From Eopsaltria australis (Eukaryota > Chordata > Aves > Passeriformes > Petroicidae), in NCBI GenBank assembly GCA_034509425.1, contig JAVTVJ010000519.1, positions 62,001 to 126,000 on the forward strand: a DNA stretch of 64,000 nucleotides, read 5' to 3'. Of the stretch, positions 45,901 through 58,247 are shown piece after piece. The notes beneath the pieces were generated by a model. That model was not told the origin of the DNA. It did no database searches and saw only the letters and a program-made list of their open reading frames with translations. Position numbers and translations under genes: made by a program. How positions within the stretch are numbered: the first letter of the stretch is position 1; the number at the start of each line of letters is the position of its first letter.

Positions 45901-48900
45901 CCTCAGCCAACCAAAGCCCCCAGCAGCCACAGCTTCCCCATGGCTCTACTGGGCATCCTTTTATCCCCATACAAGAAGAGCTGAGGTGCTTGTGATGGGC
46001 TGTGTGTGGTTTGGCTTGAGAACTCTATCCTGGCTCCTGCCACAGCCCTGGAGCATCCAGCAGGAGCTTTGCTATTCGGCACCAGGGCTCTCTCTGTATC
46101 TGTCTGTAAATACTTCCATTCCAGCAGCCTCTCTCCAGCATGACAGATTTGCTGTGAGGAACCTGGCAGCAAAGGTTTTTCCTCCTCTCTCTCTCTCCTC
46201 TCTGACAAATGTATAAAATGTATTAGCTTTTCATGTTCTAATTTATGATATAATAAACTCCTCTGTGCCCTGGCTGCGTTCAGGGATTGGAAGTGAAGTG
46301 TTCCACTTGCCACGTTGGTGAAATTCTACCAGACTGCTGTGAGTTGGAAAGGGATGGGGCAAGGGCTGGAATTGCAAGGAGGAAAGGGAAAAACAGGATG
46401 TAGAGGATGTGAGGCTTCAGAGGCAGAAAGGAGAGAGGAGAGGTAGAGATAATTTTTTTTTTTTCGTCATTTCACTGGACATGGTGTGTTTCCCTGTGGG
46501 ATTTACATGCTGTGCTTCTGGTGCTTGAGGAGCTTCTCCAAGTGACAGAGCCATGTCCACCTTTGGACCTTCGAGGGAAAAAATAACATAAATGCATAAA
46601 ATGAAAGAAAGGAGTGAGTCTGCTCAGCCTCACTGAAGATGAAGGGATGAAAATGCAGGAGTAGGGTGTGGGAAGCAAGAAGAATTAAGCTGCAGTGAAG
46701 GATTGACTTGACAAGACCACTTTGAAAAACAAGAGGCCCAGCGTCCATCCTGTGTTGGTGTCTGGGCACACACTTGGCAGCACCTTGGACAGCGGCACCA
46801 CAGAAACCACAGCTCCGAGTCCAGTCTGCTCCTTCAGTCACCACAAATCTGCTTTTCCTCCCAAGCTTTTCCTCTCTTTTGTTCACAGCTCAATCTGGAG
46901 GGACCTTCTGACAAGGTACCTTTATCCATCAGACTGCCAAGAGCTTAAAAACCTCTCATTTGTCCACTTAATGAAATGGGCACTGCTGGCTTGGTTGTTT
47001 TGGTTTTCTTTGCTCTGAATAAATGATTGCCCCCCAACTGTAATTTTTTTCTCAACTAAACAGATTTGATGCTGATATTTTATTATTGCTGCTAGGGAGA
47101 GAAGGTGGTATTTTCAGAGATGATGGATATACACCCATGATGTGCAGGTAGCTTTACACCACAGAAGGCTGCTGTATGATGGACATCCACAGAGGATGAG
47201 AAATCACATAAAAATGGAGGAAAAAGGAAGTTTTCATAGAAAAAAACCCAAATCAGCAAACCAAAATGGGAGAAAAAAATGACTGAAGTGGGCAGTCAAT
47301 AAAAATGAAGAACAAAGGTCTACAGGGGCCCAAAGGGCCCATCCTCATCTTGATCAATTCCAGATCTGTTCAAATCTAGGGATTGGAATAATCCAAATCC
47401 CTTGATCAACCATTTTAAGTCTTAAAGCTAAGACTAAGACCTTTCTGAGTACTTGTAAGATTTGACTGATCTTTGCTTATGTCCGTTCATTGATACGTTT
47501 GTGGATCTTCAGCACTGAGCTGTGGGTTCAAAGCTGAGCACATCTTTCCACCTGCTGCCTTTTCCCCTCAAGGCAAAGCATAAGGTTTGGAATTACAGGA
47601 GCAGCCTGTGGCAGCATCTCTGTTAGCAGTGGCATCCTGGACCACCTGGAAAACCCAGCCTGTGGCAGGAGTCAGTCCCATGCCAAACCCACTGGTGTTA
47701 CTGTGCTGCAGAAACAGAGTGCAAAGTTTAGGATAGTCAAAGCTGCACCCCTCATGTGCAAGGATAACCACAGCCCTGCTCCTTCTCCTTCCCCAGAGGA
47801 CACAGAATTTCCTAACTTAAAAACTGCTCTGCTCTTTGTTGGTTTTACAAACAGAAAGGTGGTGGAGTTATCACCACCAGATCTTCTGCAGGAAGGGGCC
47901 CATCCATCAGTCCCCAGGGACAGGTTTGCTGTAGGATTAGCTCAGGTGAAGGACACGCAAAGGTGTCTGAAGTGACATGAGATGGGTTTGCTGAAGAATT
48001 TGCTCAGGCAAGTGATACAGGTTCAGATGTTTAGGGTCCTATTGATGGATTTGCTGTATGATCTACCAGACAATAAATCTATATCTTTTATACCAAAGGC
48101 CTCAGGTACAGGAGCCTTGTAGGTTTTTCTTGGGTGGTAAAAAAGTGTAAAACTGTAACGACTATATAAAAACTATATAAAACTATAAATAAATACTTGA
48201 GAACAATTAATGCTGCAGGATTTTTCCAGAAGAGAAACAGTCTCACAGGCCAGCCCCTGTAAGTGCATTCTGCATTACCCCAGCACATGCTGACAAACCA
48301 AGATGACTTGTTGCTTATGGAATTTCTTGTGATCATCAAACCAGCTGAAAGTCTGGTTTGAGTAATTAAAATGCTAATTGGAAATTCACCATTCATCAGA
48401 GGAAATAGCAATGAGTTCCTTTCTTTTTTTTCCCTTTTTTTCCCTCCAGCATAGTCTCTCTGGTGGTGGCAGATGTTGGGGTTGTGAATTCATTGTCTGT
48501 CAGAGACACAGCGAAATCCTCTTTCCAAACTGGTTTTCTGTATTTTTGTTGATTGTCTGCTTAAATTAACCTTCTCTAATGAGATGAAGATACTTGGGGT
48601 ATGCCTGTAATTTACGGGCTGTGAAATTAGTGAGTACAGATATAACAGATCCTGATGGGTGACAGGGACTGGAGAGCTCTGAGAGTGCCCACGCAGAGGA
48701 GAGGATGGCAATGATGGCAATGTCCCTGCAATGCATGGTTCCCAGGGGTGTGGAGGATTATTCAGGCTGGCTGCTGGTGCACAAACACTCAGCACTATCA
48801 GGCACAATGGCTGGTGCCTGCCCTCTCCTCTCAGAAGGTCTTTACACCAGGAAAAAGTGAATGTATTGTGGATGTAAAGTGCTGCCACGTTTCTCAGTTT

Positions 48901-48925
48901 GGATTTAAACTGCAAACCCTTTCCT
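45901..48925. other. unique noncoding DNA with small tandem repeats
   Basis: No gene is supported. A T-run lies at about 46452-46464. The near-palindrome GGGCCC-AAA-GGGCCC is at 47326-47340. Three degenerate copies of a GGTTTGCTG-headed segment start at about 47933, 47985 and 48047. ACTATATAAAA is repeated at about 48161-48189. Confidence 0.5.
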
Positions 48926-49038
48926 GTGAGGGTGGGGAGGGTGCCAGAGAAGCGGTGGCTGCCCCTGGATCCCTGGATGTGTCCAAAGCCAGGTTGGACA
49001 GGGCTTGGAGCAACCTGGGAGAGTGGAAGTGTGTCTGG
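48926..49038 (+). mobile_element. CR1 LINE fragment, passerine-type, sense
   Basis: It has 'TGTGAGGGTGGGGAGGGTGC', 'GGCTGCCCCTGGATCCCTGG', 'CCAGGTTGGACAGGGCTTGG', and 'AGCAACCTGGGAGAGTGGAA'. It lacks the 3' tail, so it is truncated or deleted at both ends. It accounts for the 232-codon plus and 188-codon minus frames that cross this region. Confidence 0.92.
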
Positions 49039-51655
49039 AAATCCCCAAGGAAACATGGATTCTTTCCACTGAAGGGCTCAATTTTCAGGATTGGACACGT
49101 CTTCCTCGCTGCCCACCATGCCCCACTCGGAATATCAGAATTTGTATCAGAAAGTCAGACTTCAATATTTCCACTTGATAAGAAGGTGGTGTTTGAGTTA
49201 TCTCTCACTCAGGCACGGATCAATGTGCAAACAAACAAGAGAAGCCTTCTCTCGAGGTATCACATCAAGACATTCACTGGCACAAACCCACACAGGCCAG
49301 GGGGGAGCACGAAGTGTCCACAGCTCTGTTTGTTCTGCAGACTGGGGAAGGGAGATCTGAGAATTGCAGGGCTGCCAGCTTCCAATATTTTTGGGCTAAT
49401 TTATGGTAATAGATGTTTGAAACACTCTCAGCCCTCAAGACATTAGTACACACCTCAGCTTTCATCAAAAAAGAGAAAAAAAAAATCATTCTTTGTTTTC
49501 ATGCTGAGCAGATAATCTGGATATTGTCTGACAGATTCAATTTGAAGTCCATAACAGAAAGACAAATATAAAACCTCCTTCCCTGCTACCCTTGACAATT
49601 TTTTCCCTGTGTTTGGGATATTGTGATAATGGATTTGTGCCTGTAGGACCCACTGGGGGTTGAGAGACCCAGGGTTTGTGTATATGCCAGAGATGTTGCA
49701 TAGAATGGTGAGAGTCTCAAAGAAAATGAAGAGTGCTGAAGTTCTTTCAAACAATATCCGTTGCTTTAATAGAAGATATTATCACTGTGTGTGAATCTTG
49801 TCACACATTAGGCCTCAAATGAGATGTATTTACAGTCCTGTATTTTAAAAAGGTAGAAGAGCAGCACTATGAATTTTAGTTTGGGGTGGGTTTTTTTAGG
49901 TTTTTAACATAATTATTACAAGGGGAAAAAAAATCCTCTTACTTGGGTTCGAGTTCAGATGGGTTCTGGATCAAATGGTCAAAGTTAGATCCTGAAATTT
50001 GTGCAGATTCCCATCATTCCTATCTGTGCCTGTATTTACTGGGTGAAAAGAAACAAAACACATGAAAAAGCTGAACAAAGAAATGCACAAACAAAAACTG
50101 AAGCCAGATCCCCGAGCCTGCTGCTGAATCCGGAATGAGTGCAGATCCAGGCAGAAAATTCTAATCCACCCTCTCATCCCCTCTAATTGTCATTTTTGTT
50201 TTTGTTTATGTTTCTAACACATGCCAATTATCTGTGTTTTTATAAACACAGCCCTTGCCCAGAGGTGAGCAAGAAAGAAGAAAGACAAGGAAAGGATGGC
50301 TCTGCATTACAATTTCCCTGGCAGCAAAGGCAGATTCAGAGCATCCCACCCTTCTCCCGCCACTTGTTCCCTTTCCCCACACTGCTCCTCCTGTGGATGT
50401 GTCACTGTGGTTCTGTGGAGGGGCTCAAGTGAATCAGTTTACAAATATTTCTTTTCAGTGTGGTCCAGGCTCAACCCAGCCCTCAGGGCAGTTCCAGTGG
50501 GTCTGGAGTAGGAAATGGAGCTGCAATGCAGGGAAGCACAGCCAGGCTGGGAAACTCTGATAAAATGAGAAATGATGCTGTGGTGGGGTGGGAGAATGTG
50601 GCCCAGGAGGAATATGGGCTCACTTCTTTAGAATCGTGAATTAAATAAAATGTTCAGCTATGATTTGATATTTTTTCTCCTTTTTTTCTGATTTTTAACT
50701 AATATAAGAGTTAATGAAGTTGCTTATGCTTTTGTTCTGAGGGGGAGGAAAGGAGTCAGCTTTCCTTCAAAGCCTTCACCTGTGGCAGAAATCTTGAAGG
50801 AGGAGGAGGATAAATAATCACACTGCTCAGGTGCTGTAAACTGGTTTAGTTCTGACAATGTCACAGTAATTGGCATGAGATGTGAATCAGGTTGCATTCA
50901 AGCCAAGAATGGTATCAGGGAAAATGTTCTAGCAGGAGGTGAACATCAAAGAGGGAAAAGGAAATCAGAGGAAGGTGCAAAATAGAGTTGCTTTACCCTT
51001 AATATCAGTGTTCATGTCCTACAAAATTACTACAAGAAACAGCATGACATGGAGCTGCATGAAACAGGTCTGCGTGTCCCACGGAAAATATCCAGACAGA
51101 AACTTGAAAACCTTGAGTTTTTGCAAAGCTACTTCTGGTTAGGGCAACAACAGAAACATTTCTGGGGAGTTTTCTTTTGTCCTTTTTGGCCATTTTGGCT
51201 TTTTAGCTTAGATTTAATTATTGGGAATGCTATGAGAAAACTTGTTTCAATCTGAGGAAAAAATTAAGAGAAAACTTAAAAATTATGTCTATTCTCTTAA
51301 AAGAAAACCAGAAAAGGATTTATTAAATCTGATTCTTTCCTGCAAATGGCTGTGATTTCCAAGAAATGGACTTTTCCAAGGAATAATAGGTTTATTGAAA
51401 GGGCCTAGGCAGCTGTTGTGCTGTCCCTGGTGTGGGTGCAGCTCTGCTTTCAAGAAGTTCTGAAGAGCTCTGCTGTCTGTGGGGACAAGAACCCTCCCTG
51501 GTCCCAGCCCAGCCTTGAGAGTCAGAGCACGCTTTGTGTGGCTCCCCTTTCCCAGGGCTCTGCCTCTATTCTGCCTCCTCCTTTCATTCTCCTGGAGCAC
51601 TGAAAAGGTCACTCTTCCTGAAAGGAGATATTTGCTCTTTGTGTTCAGGGTTGAC
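49039..51655. other. unique noncoding DNA
   Basis: No gene or interspersed repeat is recognised. A-rich runs occur at about 49470-49486 and 49925-49933. Confidence 0.55.
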
Positions 51656-51681
51656 AAAAAAAAAAAAAAAAAAAAAAAAAA
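51656..51681. repeat. poly(A) run, 26 bp
   Basis: Twenty-six uninterrupted A. No AATAAA and no recognisable processed gene precede it, so it is more likely a simple repeat than a retrocopy tail. Confidence 0.95.
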
Positions 51682-52321
51682 GTAAGCCTTGCATATTACA
51701 GAGGGTTTAGGAGGCATTCATGGACTCTCACTCTAAAGTTGCTTGGGCATGGATTCCTCTTCTTTTTTTTTTTCTTTTGCTGTCAAAACGTGGCCAGGAG
51801 GGGATGGGACTGGGTTGTTTTTTGGTGTTTTTTTTCTGACAATGATCCTGTTGCTCTTACTGTGCTTGGAGTTGGGGTTCTGCTGCAAAGCAGCAGCATC
51901 TGTCCATGTTGTGCTTGCACTGAAGGGTTTGCAGGCTCTTTCCTTGGTCCCACACTGAATTCCCTCTTGAGTTCCTGTCGTATTACATGGCTGTTGTAAA
52001 TTGGATAACAGCTGATCAATAGACACTTGTCCTGAAGATGAATGACCCTGGATCAGGTAGAGCTTCTGAGGAGAGGAACCTGAAAAGCTGAATTTGAGGT
52101 GTGAAATGAAGGAAGATAAAGAAGGATGGGCAGTTTGGGTTGGCTCTTTATGGTGTTGCCAGTAACTCCTGAGTCCTGCTCTGCAGACAGACTGTGGGGC
52201 AGTTCATACTGACCAGAGTGGGACTGAAGGCCTGGAAGATGGGATTATTGGGATGGAGGAACTGGAAAGCCACATATCTCGAGCTTGGGACTCAGATCAA
52301 GCTTAGACTGGTGAATCCACA
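51682..52321. other. unique noncoding DNA
   Basis: A T-rich run lies at about 51758-51778; nothing else is recognised. Confidence 0.55.
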
Positions 52322-52354
52322 CTGTACCAAACCTGTACCAAACCTATACCAAAC
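52322..52354. repeat. 11-bp tandem repeat, three units
   Basis: CTGTACCAAAC occurs twice exactly, then as CTATACCAAAC. Confidence 0.95.
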
Positions 52355-52549
52355 TTCTTTGGGAGCTCAAGGCCTGAGCACAGAGCTCTGCCATTTGAAT
52401 GACACAATTTACCCTGTTAGACAAATTACAGCAGGATCTAAATTTCCACATGGGTCAGCCACTTCGGAGGAGTGTTTTGCAGGAGTTGCTTGTCAATGCC
52501 TGAAATCATGAATACAGTAGACTGAGTTTCCACCCAGCCTGATCAGGCT

Positions 52550-52770
52550 TGAGTTTAAATAATAATATTTCATCTTACTTAATGAACTGTCAGCCGTCTC
52601 CTGAGGGAGACACTTTAATGAGTGGCGAATCATGCCCAATGCTTATTTATCTAAGTCAGGAGCATAGATCTGATAACGATTTCTTTTCATCTCCATGTCT
52701 GAGTCGTGTATCTGTCAGGCCACTTCCTGATCCAGACAAAGGTGATTTGCATAAGAAAGGAGGAACAGGC
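52550..52770. other. candidate conserved noncoding block with an octamer site
   Basis: Repeat-free, AT-rich, with retained CpGs (CAGCCGTC, GGCGAATC, ATAACGATT, GAGTCGTG). A perfect octamer motif ATTTGCAT (POU-factor site) lies at 52745-52752. Enhancer-like texture only. Confidence 0.3.
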
Positions 52771-54172
52771 TGGATGGTCACAGAGTTTCAGCCTTCACAC
52801 GCAGGGAACTTCAGCTTCTCACCAAAGTAGGCTGGATGTCAAATCAGAGGTGCTGAAAAGAAGGAAAAAAGTGGAGGAGCTGAAAAGGAATGAAAAGATG
52901 GAGACCAGGGCTTGGACTCCAACTCATGTTAGTGGGAAGAGCTCATAAGGACTGGGCAAATGTTTCAATAACTATCAAAAATTAGTTCATCACTGATCTG
53001 GGTCCTCATGTTGGTTGACAAAGCAAGAAGTTCAGAGAAGAAGGAAAATGTTTTTAACTGGCAGGCCTCAAATTCAGTGGCTGAACCATATCCTGTAGAG
53101 AAAAACTACAGGAGAAAGTGAGGGAACTGGAACTGAAAAACACAGGCTGGGTGTAATTGATAACACAGAAACCTGGATTGTGGCATGCACTTAGATCAAG
53201 GAAGAAACATAAGAAACATTCCAGCTGCCTCACTTCAGATATTATTAAAAAATCTAATTAAAACAATTATTCTCCCCTGGAACCACACACAGGCAACAGC
53301 AAGTCCACGTTTCTCTCTGTTGCCTACAAAGAAAGCCAGCCCAGAGCAACTTTTAACTAAGGGGGCAAAATTAGGGCAACATTTTGGTGGGGGAACATCT
53401 CCAGTGCCTCAGACAGTAACTGAGCATGGGAGTGACCTTGAGCAGAGCTCAGGGATGGTGCAGAGAGCAGCAAGGGTTTCTCCATCAGCACTGCTCACGT
53501 GCAGCCTAAACAGGGTTAGTGTGGAGTGGGAAAGGCACGACAGGTCCCCCTGTGTGAAGCCTGTCTTCCAGAACCTCCATGAAAATGTTAGGAGAACTTC
53601 TCAAAATGCAATTTTCCGACAGGTTCCGTCACATGTGACATTTCTTGTAGCTCTTCTACAAAAGGAGCTATTATGTGGAATAAAGATAAATTATTCTCTA
53701 GGCTGGAAGCTGATTGTAGCTAAAGCAGTGCCTGTTGAGTCAGAAGAAAAGGGATTTCCAGGGATCTGGAGAGGCCACCTGGACTGTGCCCCGAGGCAGG
53801 ACCTGGCATTGCCAAGGCAGGACATTCCCTCTGCTCTGGGGGTCACATCCATTCTCCCACCCATGAGTCTCTGCTCTGGGATTTTTACCAGACCTGACTG
53901 GGTAAAGGAGCAGGTCAGAATTCAGTGCTCTCTTTAATCTGAGGAGGAACAATTGATTTAGGTCCCAAGTCCCTTTGGACCAGGATGATTCTGTGACTAC
54001 AACTTTTGTCAGGTGACCCCCAAACTCACACACAGCTGAAGACAAAGCACGAGCATGAGTGGAAGTGCCATGATTTCTGCCATGGAAGTGATGATGCCAG
54101 CTTTGCTTTCAAAAAATCAGTGCCTCAAATTTTCCTCCCTTCCAGCTCTAAAATCCATTTACTAAGAAACCT
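52771..54172. other. unique noncoding DNA with a 250-codon open frame
   Basis: An uninterrupted plus-strand frame runs 53185-53937. Its product is not recognised and shows no domain or signal peptide. I do not call it a gene. The end of the region (about 53960-53998) vaguely resembles a CR1 tail. Confidence 0.4.
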
Positions 54173-54233
54173 CTTCTTTCCTTCTTCTTGGTTTTCCTTT
54201 TATTTTCCTCTTTTTTTTTTTTTTTTTTTTCCT
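54173..54233. repeat. polypyrimidine tract with T20
   Basis: A pyrimidine-rich stretch ending in 20 T (54211-54230). Confidence 0.93.
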
Positions 54234-57200
54234 TAATGTGTTGCAAGAACTTTCTGGACAATTTTCCCTATTCTTCACTTATCAGATGTTTGCATAGTTG
54301 AGAAACACTCAATATGGGCAAACAGAGGATTGTAACTAGTAATAAGTACGTTTGCTGTCTCAAAAGCAATAATTTTCAAAAGTTGGGAAAAAACTACAAG
54401 CAAAATTGATTAGAACAGAAACTGTAGGCAGAGAAAACGTTGATTGCAAATTGGTGATTCTGCAAGAGGAGTTTATTAGAGCGCCAAAACCCCAAACACC
54501 ACAATTTCATTTGAAATAAGAACACAACGTTGGCTGGAATCCAAGCCTTGCTCTGTTACAAAGCAGAAGAAGAATGCAAAATCTACAACCACACACAAGG
54601 ATTACACCGGAAAATTCAAGATGGGAAATGGAAAACTTGCAGCAAGACCCTTTGAGGAATTAGCTGAATTTCTTCATGGTCTGCTGACTGTAGTTTCTAA
54701 TAAAGCTCACAGCATGATAGGTAATTGTGTGAACTTTATATAATAACATTATTTTTTAAAAAGGCCAGAAGGTTGTAGCTGTGTAACAGGTAATGTGTTA
54801 TCAGGCAGATCAAACAGTGGGGCCACAGAATCTGATGCCAATTGATAAAGAATCAAAGGATAGAAACAGAAATCAGCATTGTCAACATGATTTTGTAGAA
54901 AAATATCTTTTTAAAGAGAATTAGTTTTATTCTTTGCGACTGAGGCTTTGATTGATAAAAGTGTGGATGAACATAATGGATTGACTTTTGCTGAAGCAAT
55001 TCCCAGGTCCCAGGCTCTTTATGGTGCTAATTTCATTTGAGATTAAGAGCATTTACACATCTGAAACTGGATAACTGCAGGTTTATGGTAACCTGGAAAA
55101 ACAAATAAACAAACAAACCCCAACAAGAATATTTCTGTGGTTTTACACAGAGATCAGTACCAGAACTGCTCTTTTTATGCATTTTCATGTATGATTTGTA
55201 AAGTATTTTAAAAACACCAACTGAGGAAGGAAGGGTGACTTGGAAACTGTTGGAGTTCTTTACAGACACTTGCACAGGGAGAAGATCCTGAAATGTTCTT
55301 CCATCTGGAAAAGGCATAAGGAGAATCAATGGCTGGAAGATGATGGCAATAAATCCAATTTAAAAACTAGATTTCCTTTTCTTAGTTACTTATTCATTGA
55401 TTTGCTTATTTAAATAGCCAGGGTGCTTAGAGCAGACTATTATGGGAAGATGTAGGATCTTGATCACAGTGTGCTGGTGGTGGGGGAAGTTTGCAAAGGC
55501 CAAAAGTCAATCACCAGAACCTCCTCTGGCTGTGAGAAACAGACTCCTCCAGCTCACACAAGCCAAATTCCTGCTCTTCACAATGTGGAGAGAATTTTTT
55601 CCTCTCCCTTGACTACAAGGGGAGCTTCACTCAGCTGGGGGCTGCCATGCAAACCCTTTCTCCCAAATGATGGAAGTTTGGAGTCAAGATGAGGGGATGG
55701 CTTCCCTTGGGGTTTTCCAGGGTAGTGAAGAAAATCTCAGGGAATGGGTTTGTCAATAGAGCTGCTCACAGAGGACCTGCTGCAAATGGCAGAGAGGGAG
55801 AGGGAACAGGGTGAAGAGAGAAAACATAAAGCTGCTAAAACCTGAAAAGACCAGAAATAAATCTGACCTCCCTTGAGCCCAATCTGAAGCTTGAATTGTG
55901 GATTGTACACTGCCACCATGAGAGGCTTGGGATGGTCACTTCTTCCTCTGTACCTGGGCCCAAGGCAGCTCTGTTTGGGTGCAGATTAAATGAAAATGAA
56001 ACAGAGAGAAGGAGGCTTGTCTTCCTTCTTGGCCCTAAAAAGTTTGCATCCAGCACAAAACAGAGCTGGAAAAATTATGTCCATCCTGTGCCCTGCTGGC
56101 ACTTTGGGGCAATGCTAATGAGTGGATGCTGGGAATGTGCTGGCTCCTCATTCCATGGCTGCACTTCTGCCTTCCTCACTGAATGGCATTAATCATGTCA
56201 GCCCCTCTTTCTACAAGAGTGCCTGGTTTAATGGGAAACTTCATCCAGCATCAATATCCTGAGGGGAGGAGGAAATGAAGAGAGGAGGAGAGTGTGTAGC
56301 AGGGAGGTGGCTGATGGGGAAAGCAGTCACTGCCTGTTCCAGAGGGTGGATTGCAGAGGGGCAAGGCAGGGAGCAGAGACTGGATTTACTCTGAAAGTCC
56401 AGAGGCAGCAGGGATGTTGGTTGGATCTGCAGAGGTCTCTGGAAAGTAGAGAGGGTGGGGGATGGTGGGGAATGGCTGAGATCCAGAGGTACTTGCCAGG
56501 GAAGGTGAGGGGAAAGCTGAAGCACAGAAGAAGCATTTGAGCCCAAAGCTTGAAAGTGACTGAGGAAGAGGCAAAGAGTGCTCCTGGAAGGGGGTCAGGT
56601 CAGGGGGGTGCAGGAGGGGGACCCAGCCTGAGCACATCTGAAGGAACAGCTCCTGTCAGAGGCAGCTGCTGGTGCTCATCATGGCACTCCCTTCACACAT
56701 CTCCTACAACTCCTCAAGCTTTTCCCTGCTTTGTGGCAGCATTCCTGCCCAGAGCCACAGGGCTGCACCATCTGCTGCTCCCATCCTTGCTCTGAGGTGT
56801 GTCTGGGTGTCACCTGACTGTGGGATCTCCAGGGGCTGGAATTCCTCAGTTGGGATGCTCTCATGTATTTCTGTGCCCATGGGAATGCAGGCTTCTCATT
56901 TAGCCCAGAATTCCCCATCAGCTTGCTCTGCTTCTCCTGCTTCCTCCTCCTTCCTCCTCCTGTGTCTCCCTGCTCTCTGTTTTCCTGTCTGTTTTCCTGC
57001 CTGTTCCTCTGCTCCTCTGACAGCTGGTTATTACAGACATTGCTGCATATTGGCTGAAATTAAGTTAAACATTGCTTTGTAACCCACGGCGTGACTGACA
57101 GTGTTCTCAATGGACCTGAGCAGATGAGCTCCATCCTCTCACCCTGCCTTCCACAGTGACGCCACGTTCTCCTTTTGTTTGAGCTTCTCCTCCTATTTTT

Positions 57201-58110
57201 GTTCTCCCACCCATTTCCCAGCTGTGATGAACAACACATCCACTGCTCAGTGCATACAGAGCTCCCTGCAGTCTTTTCCTGGGATGCTTCCTCTGAAAGA
57301 GCAGCTCCTAAAGATGGGTGGTACTAATGAAGAAGTTGATCACCTTAGCCTATAAAAACACTCCCTTTTGGAGAAATCCAGCCTAAAAACCTGGCAGGAT
57401 TTCACACAGCAGAAGGAAATGAGGGTGACAAGGTATGGATAGTGTAGGCAGCATGGGAAAACCTTCCATGTATGTGATGAACTGAACCTGTGGAATTTGT
57501 TGTCACAGGATATTACCGAAATTAACAATTTAGGGGGAATCAAAGAGTTTGCAACCTCATTGAGAGCTGTGTCCAGCCAAACATTATGCAGGTTGAAATT
57601 TATAATGACTAAATCTGTACAACATAATCTAATTATCAGACAGGGTTAGGCAAAAATGACCTCCCATGGGAAGAAATGCACAATTAGATGTGTTAGATCT
57701 GAGCTGATGAGCCGGTGTGTTAAACCTTCTTCTGAATCACCCAGCACTGAATTTTTTATCAGAATTGCACTAGCAGATCAGACAACCTTTGCATTTCCCT
57801 TCTCCCCATTATTCTGTGATCTTTTGAAACAAAATATTTTATTCCCTTTCACATGGACTTTTTGGCAAATGATATCTCGGAGGCCTCAGAAATCTGCTTT
57901 CACAGGCACTTGTAAAAATACAGCCTCAGACAGACTCTCTGTCTAGTAGTGTCTAGGTAGCTGATCAACCTGCTACATCACTGTTTAGTTCAATCTTGGC
58001 TTCCAAAAAACTGATTTCCTCAGTAGAAGTTTTGTGGGCACCATTTGTTTGCTTTGGTTCACACAATGATCCACTGGAGGTGGAAAAAATTCCTATTGAT
58101 TTTGGATAGA
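54234..58110. other. unique noncoding DNA
   Basis: No gene is supported. There is a purine-rich patch at about 56265-56300, a G-rich patch at about 56440-56480 and 56585-56620, and CCT-rich sequence at about 56930-57020. AT-rich sequence at about 57590-57950 has enhancer-like texture. Confidence 0.5.
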
Positions 58111-58247
58111 TCTCCCTTTCTCCCCTTCTCCCTTCCTCCACTTCTTCCTTTCTCCATTTCTCCTTTTCTGTCCTTCCCCTCCTTTCCCCATCTCCCTTTC
58201 TCCATTTCTTCTTCTCTCCCTTTCCTCCTTCTCCCTTTCTCCCATTT
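58111..58247. repeat. long polypyrimidine tract
   Basis: About 137 bp almost entirely C and T on the plus strand, built from degenerate TCTCCCTTTC and CCATTTCTCC units. Only scattered purines interrupt it. Such tracts can form triplex (H-DNA) structures. Confidence 0.93.

Noticed and set aside
47326..47340. GGGCCC-AAA-GGGCCC inverted repeat
   Set aside because: A short self-complementary motif with no supporting context; likely chance.
48490..49446. 232-codon plus and 188-codon minus open frames
   Set aside because: Both cross the CR1 fragment at 48926-49038 and have no recognisable domain elsewhere.
53955..53998. Possible CR1 tail (GGTCCC ... ATGATTCTGTGAC)
   Set aside because: Only a few words fit and the upstream CR1 blocks are missing; too weak to annotate.
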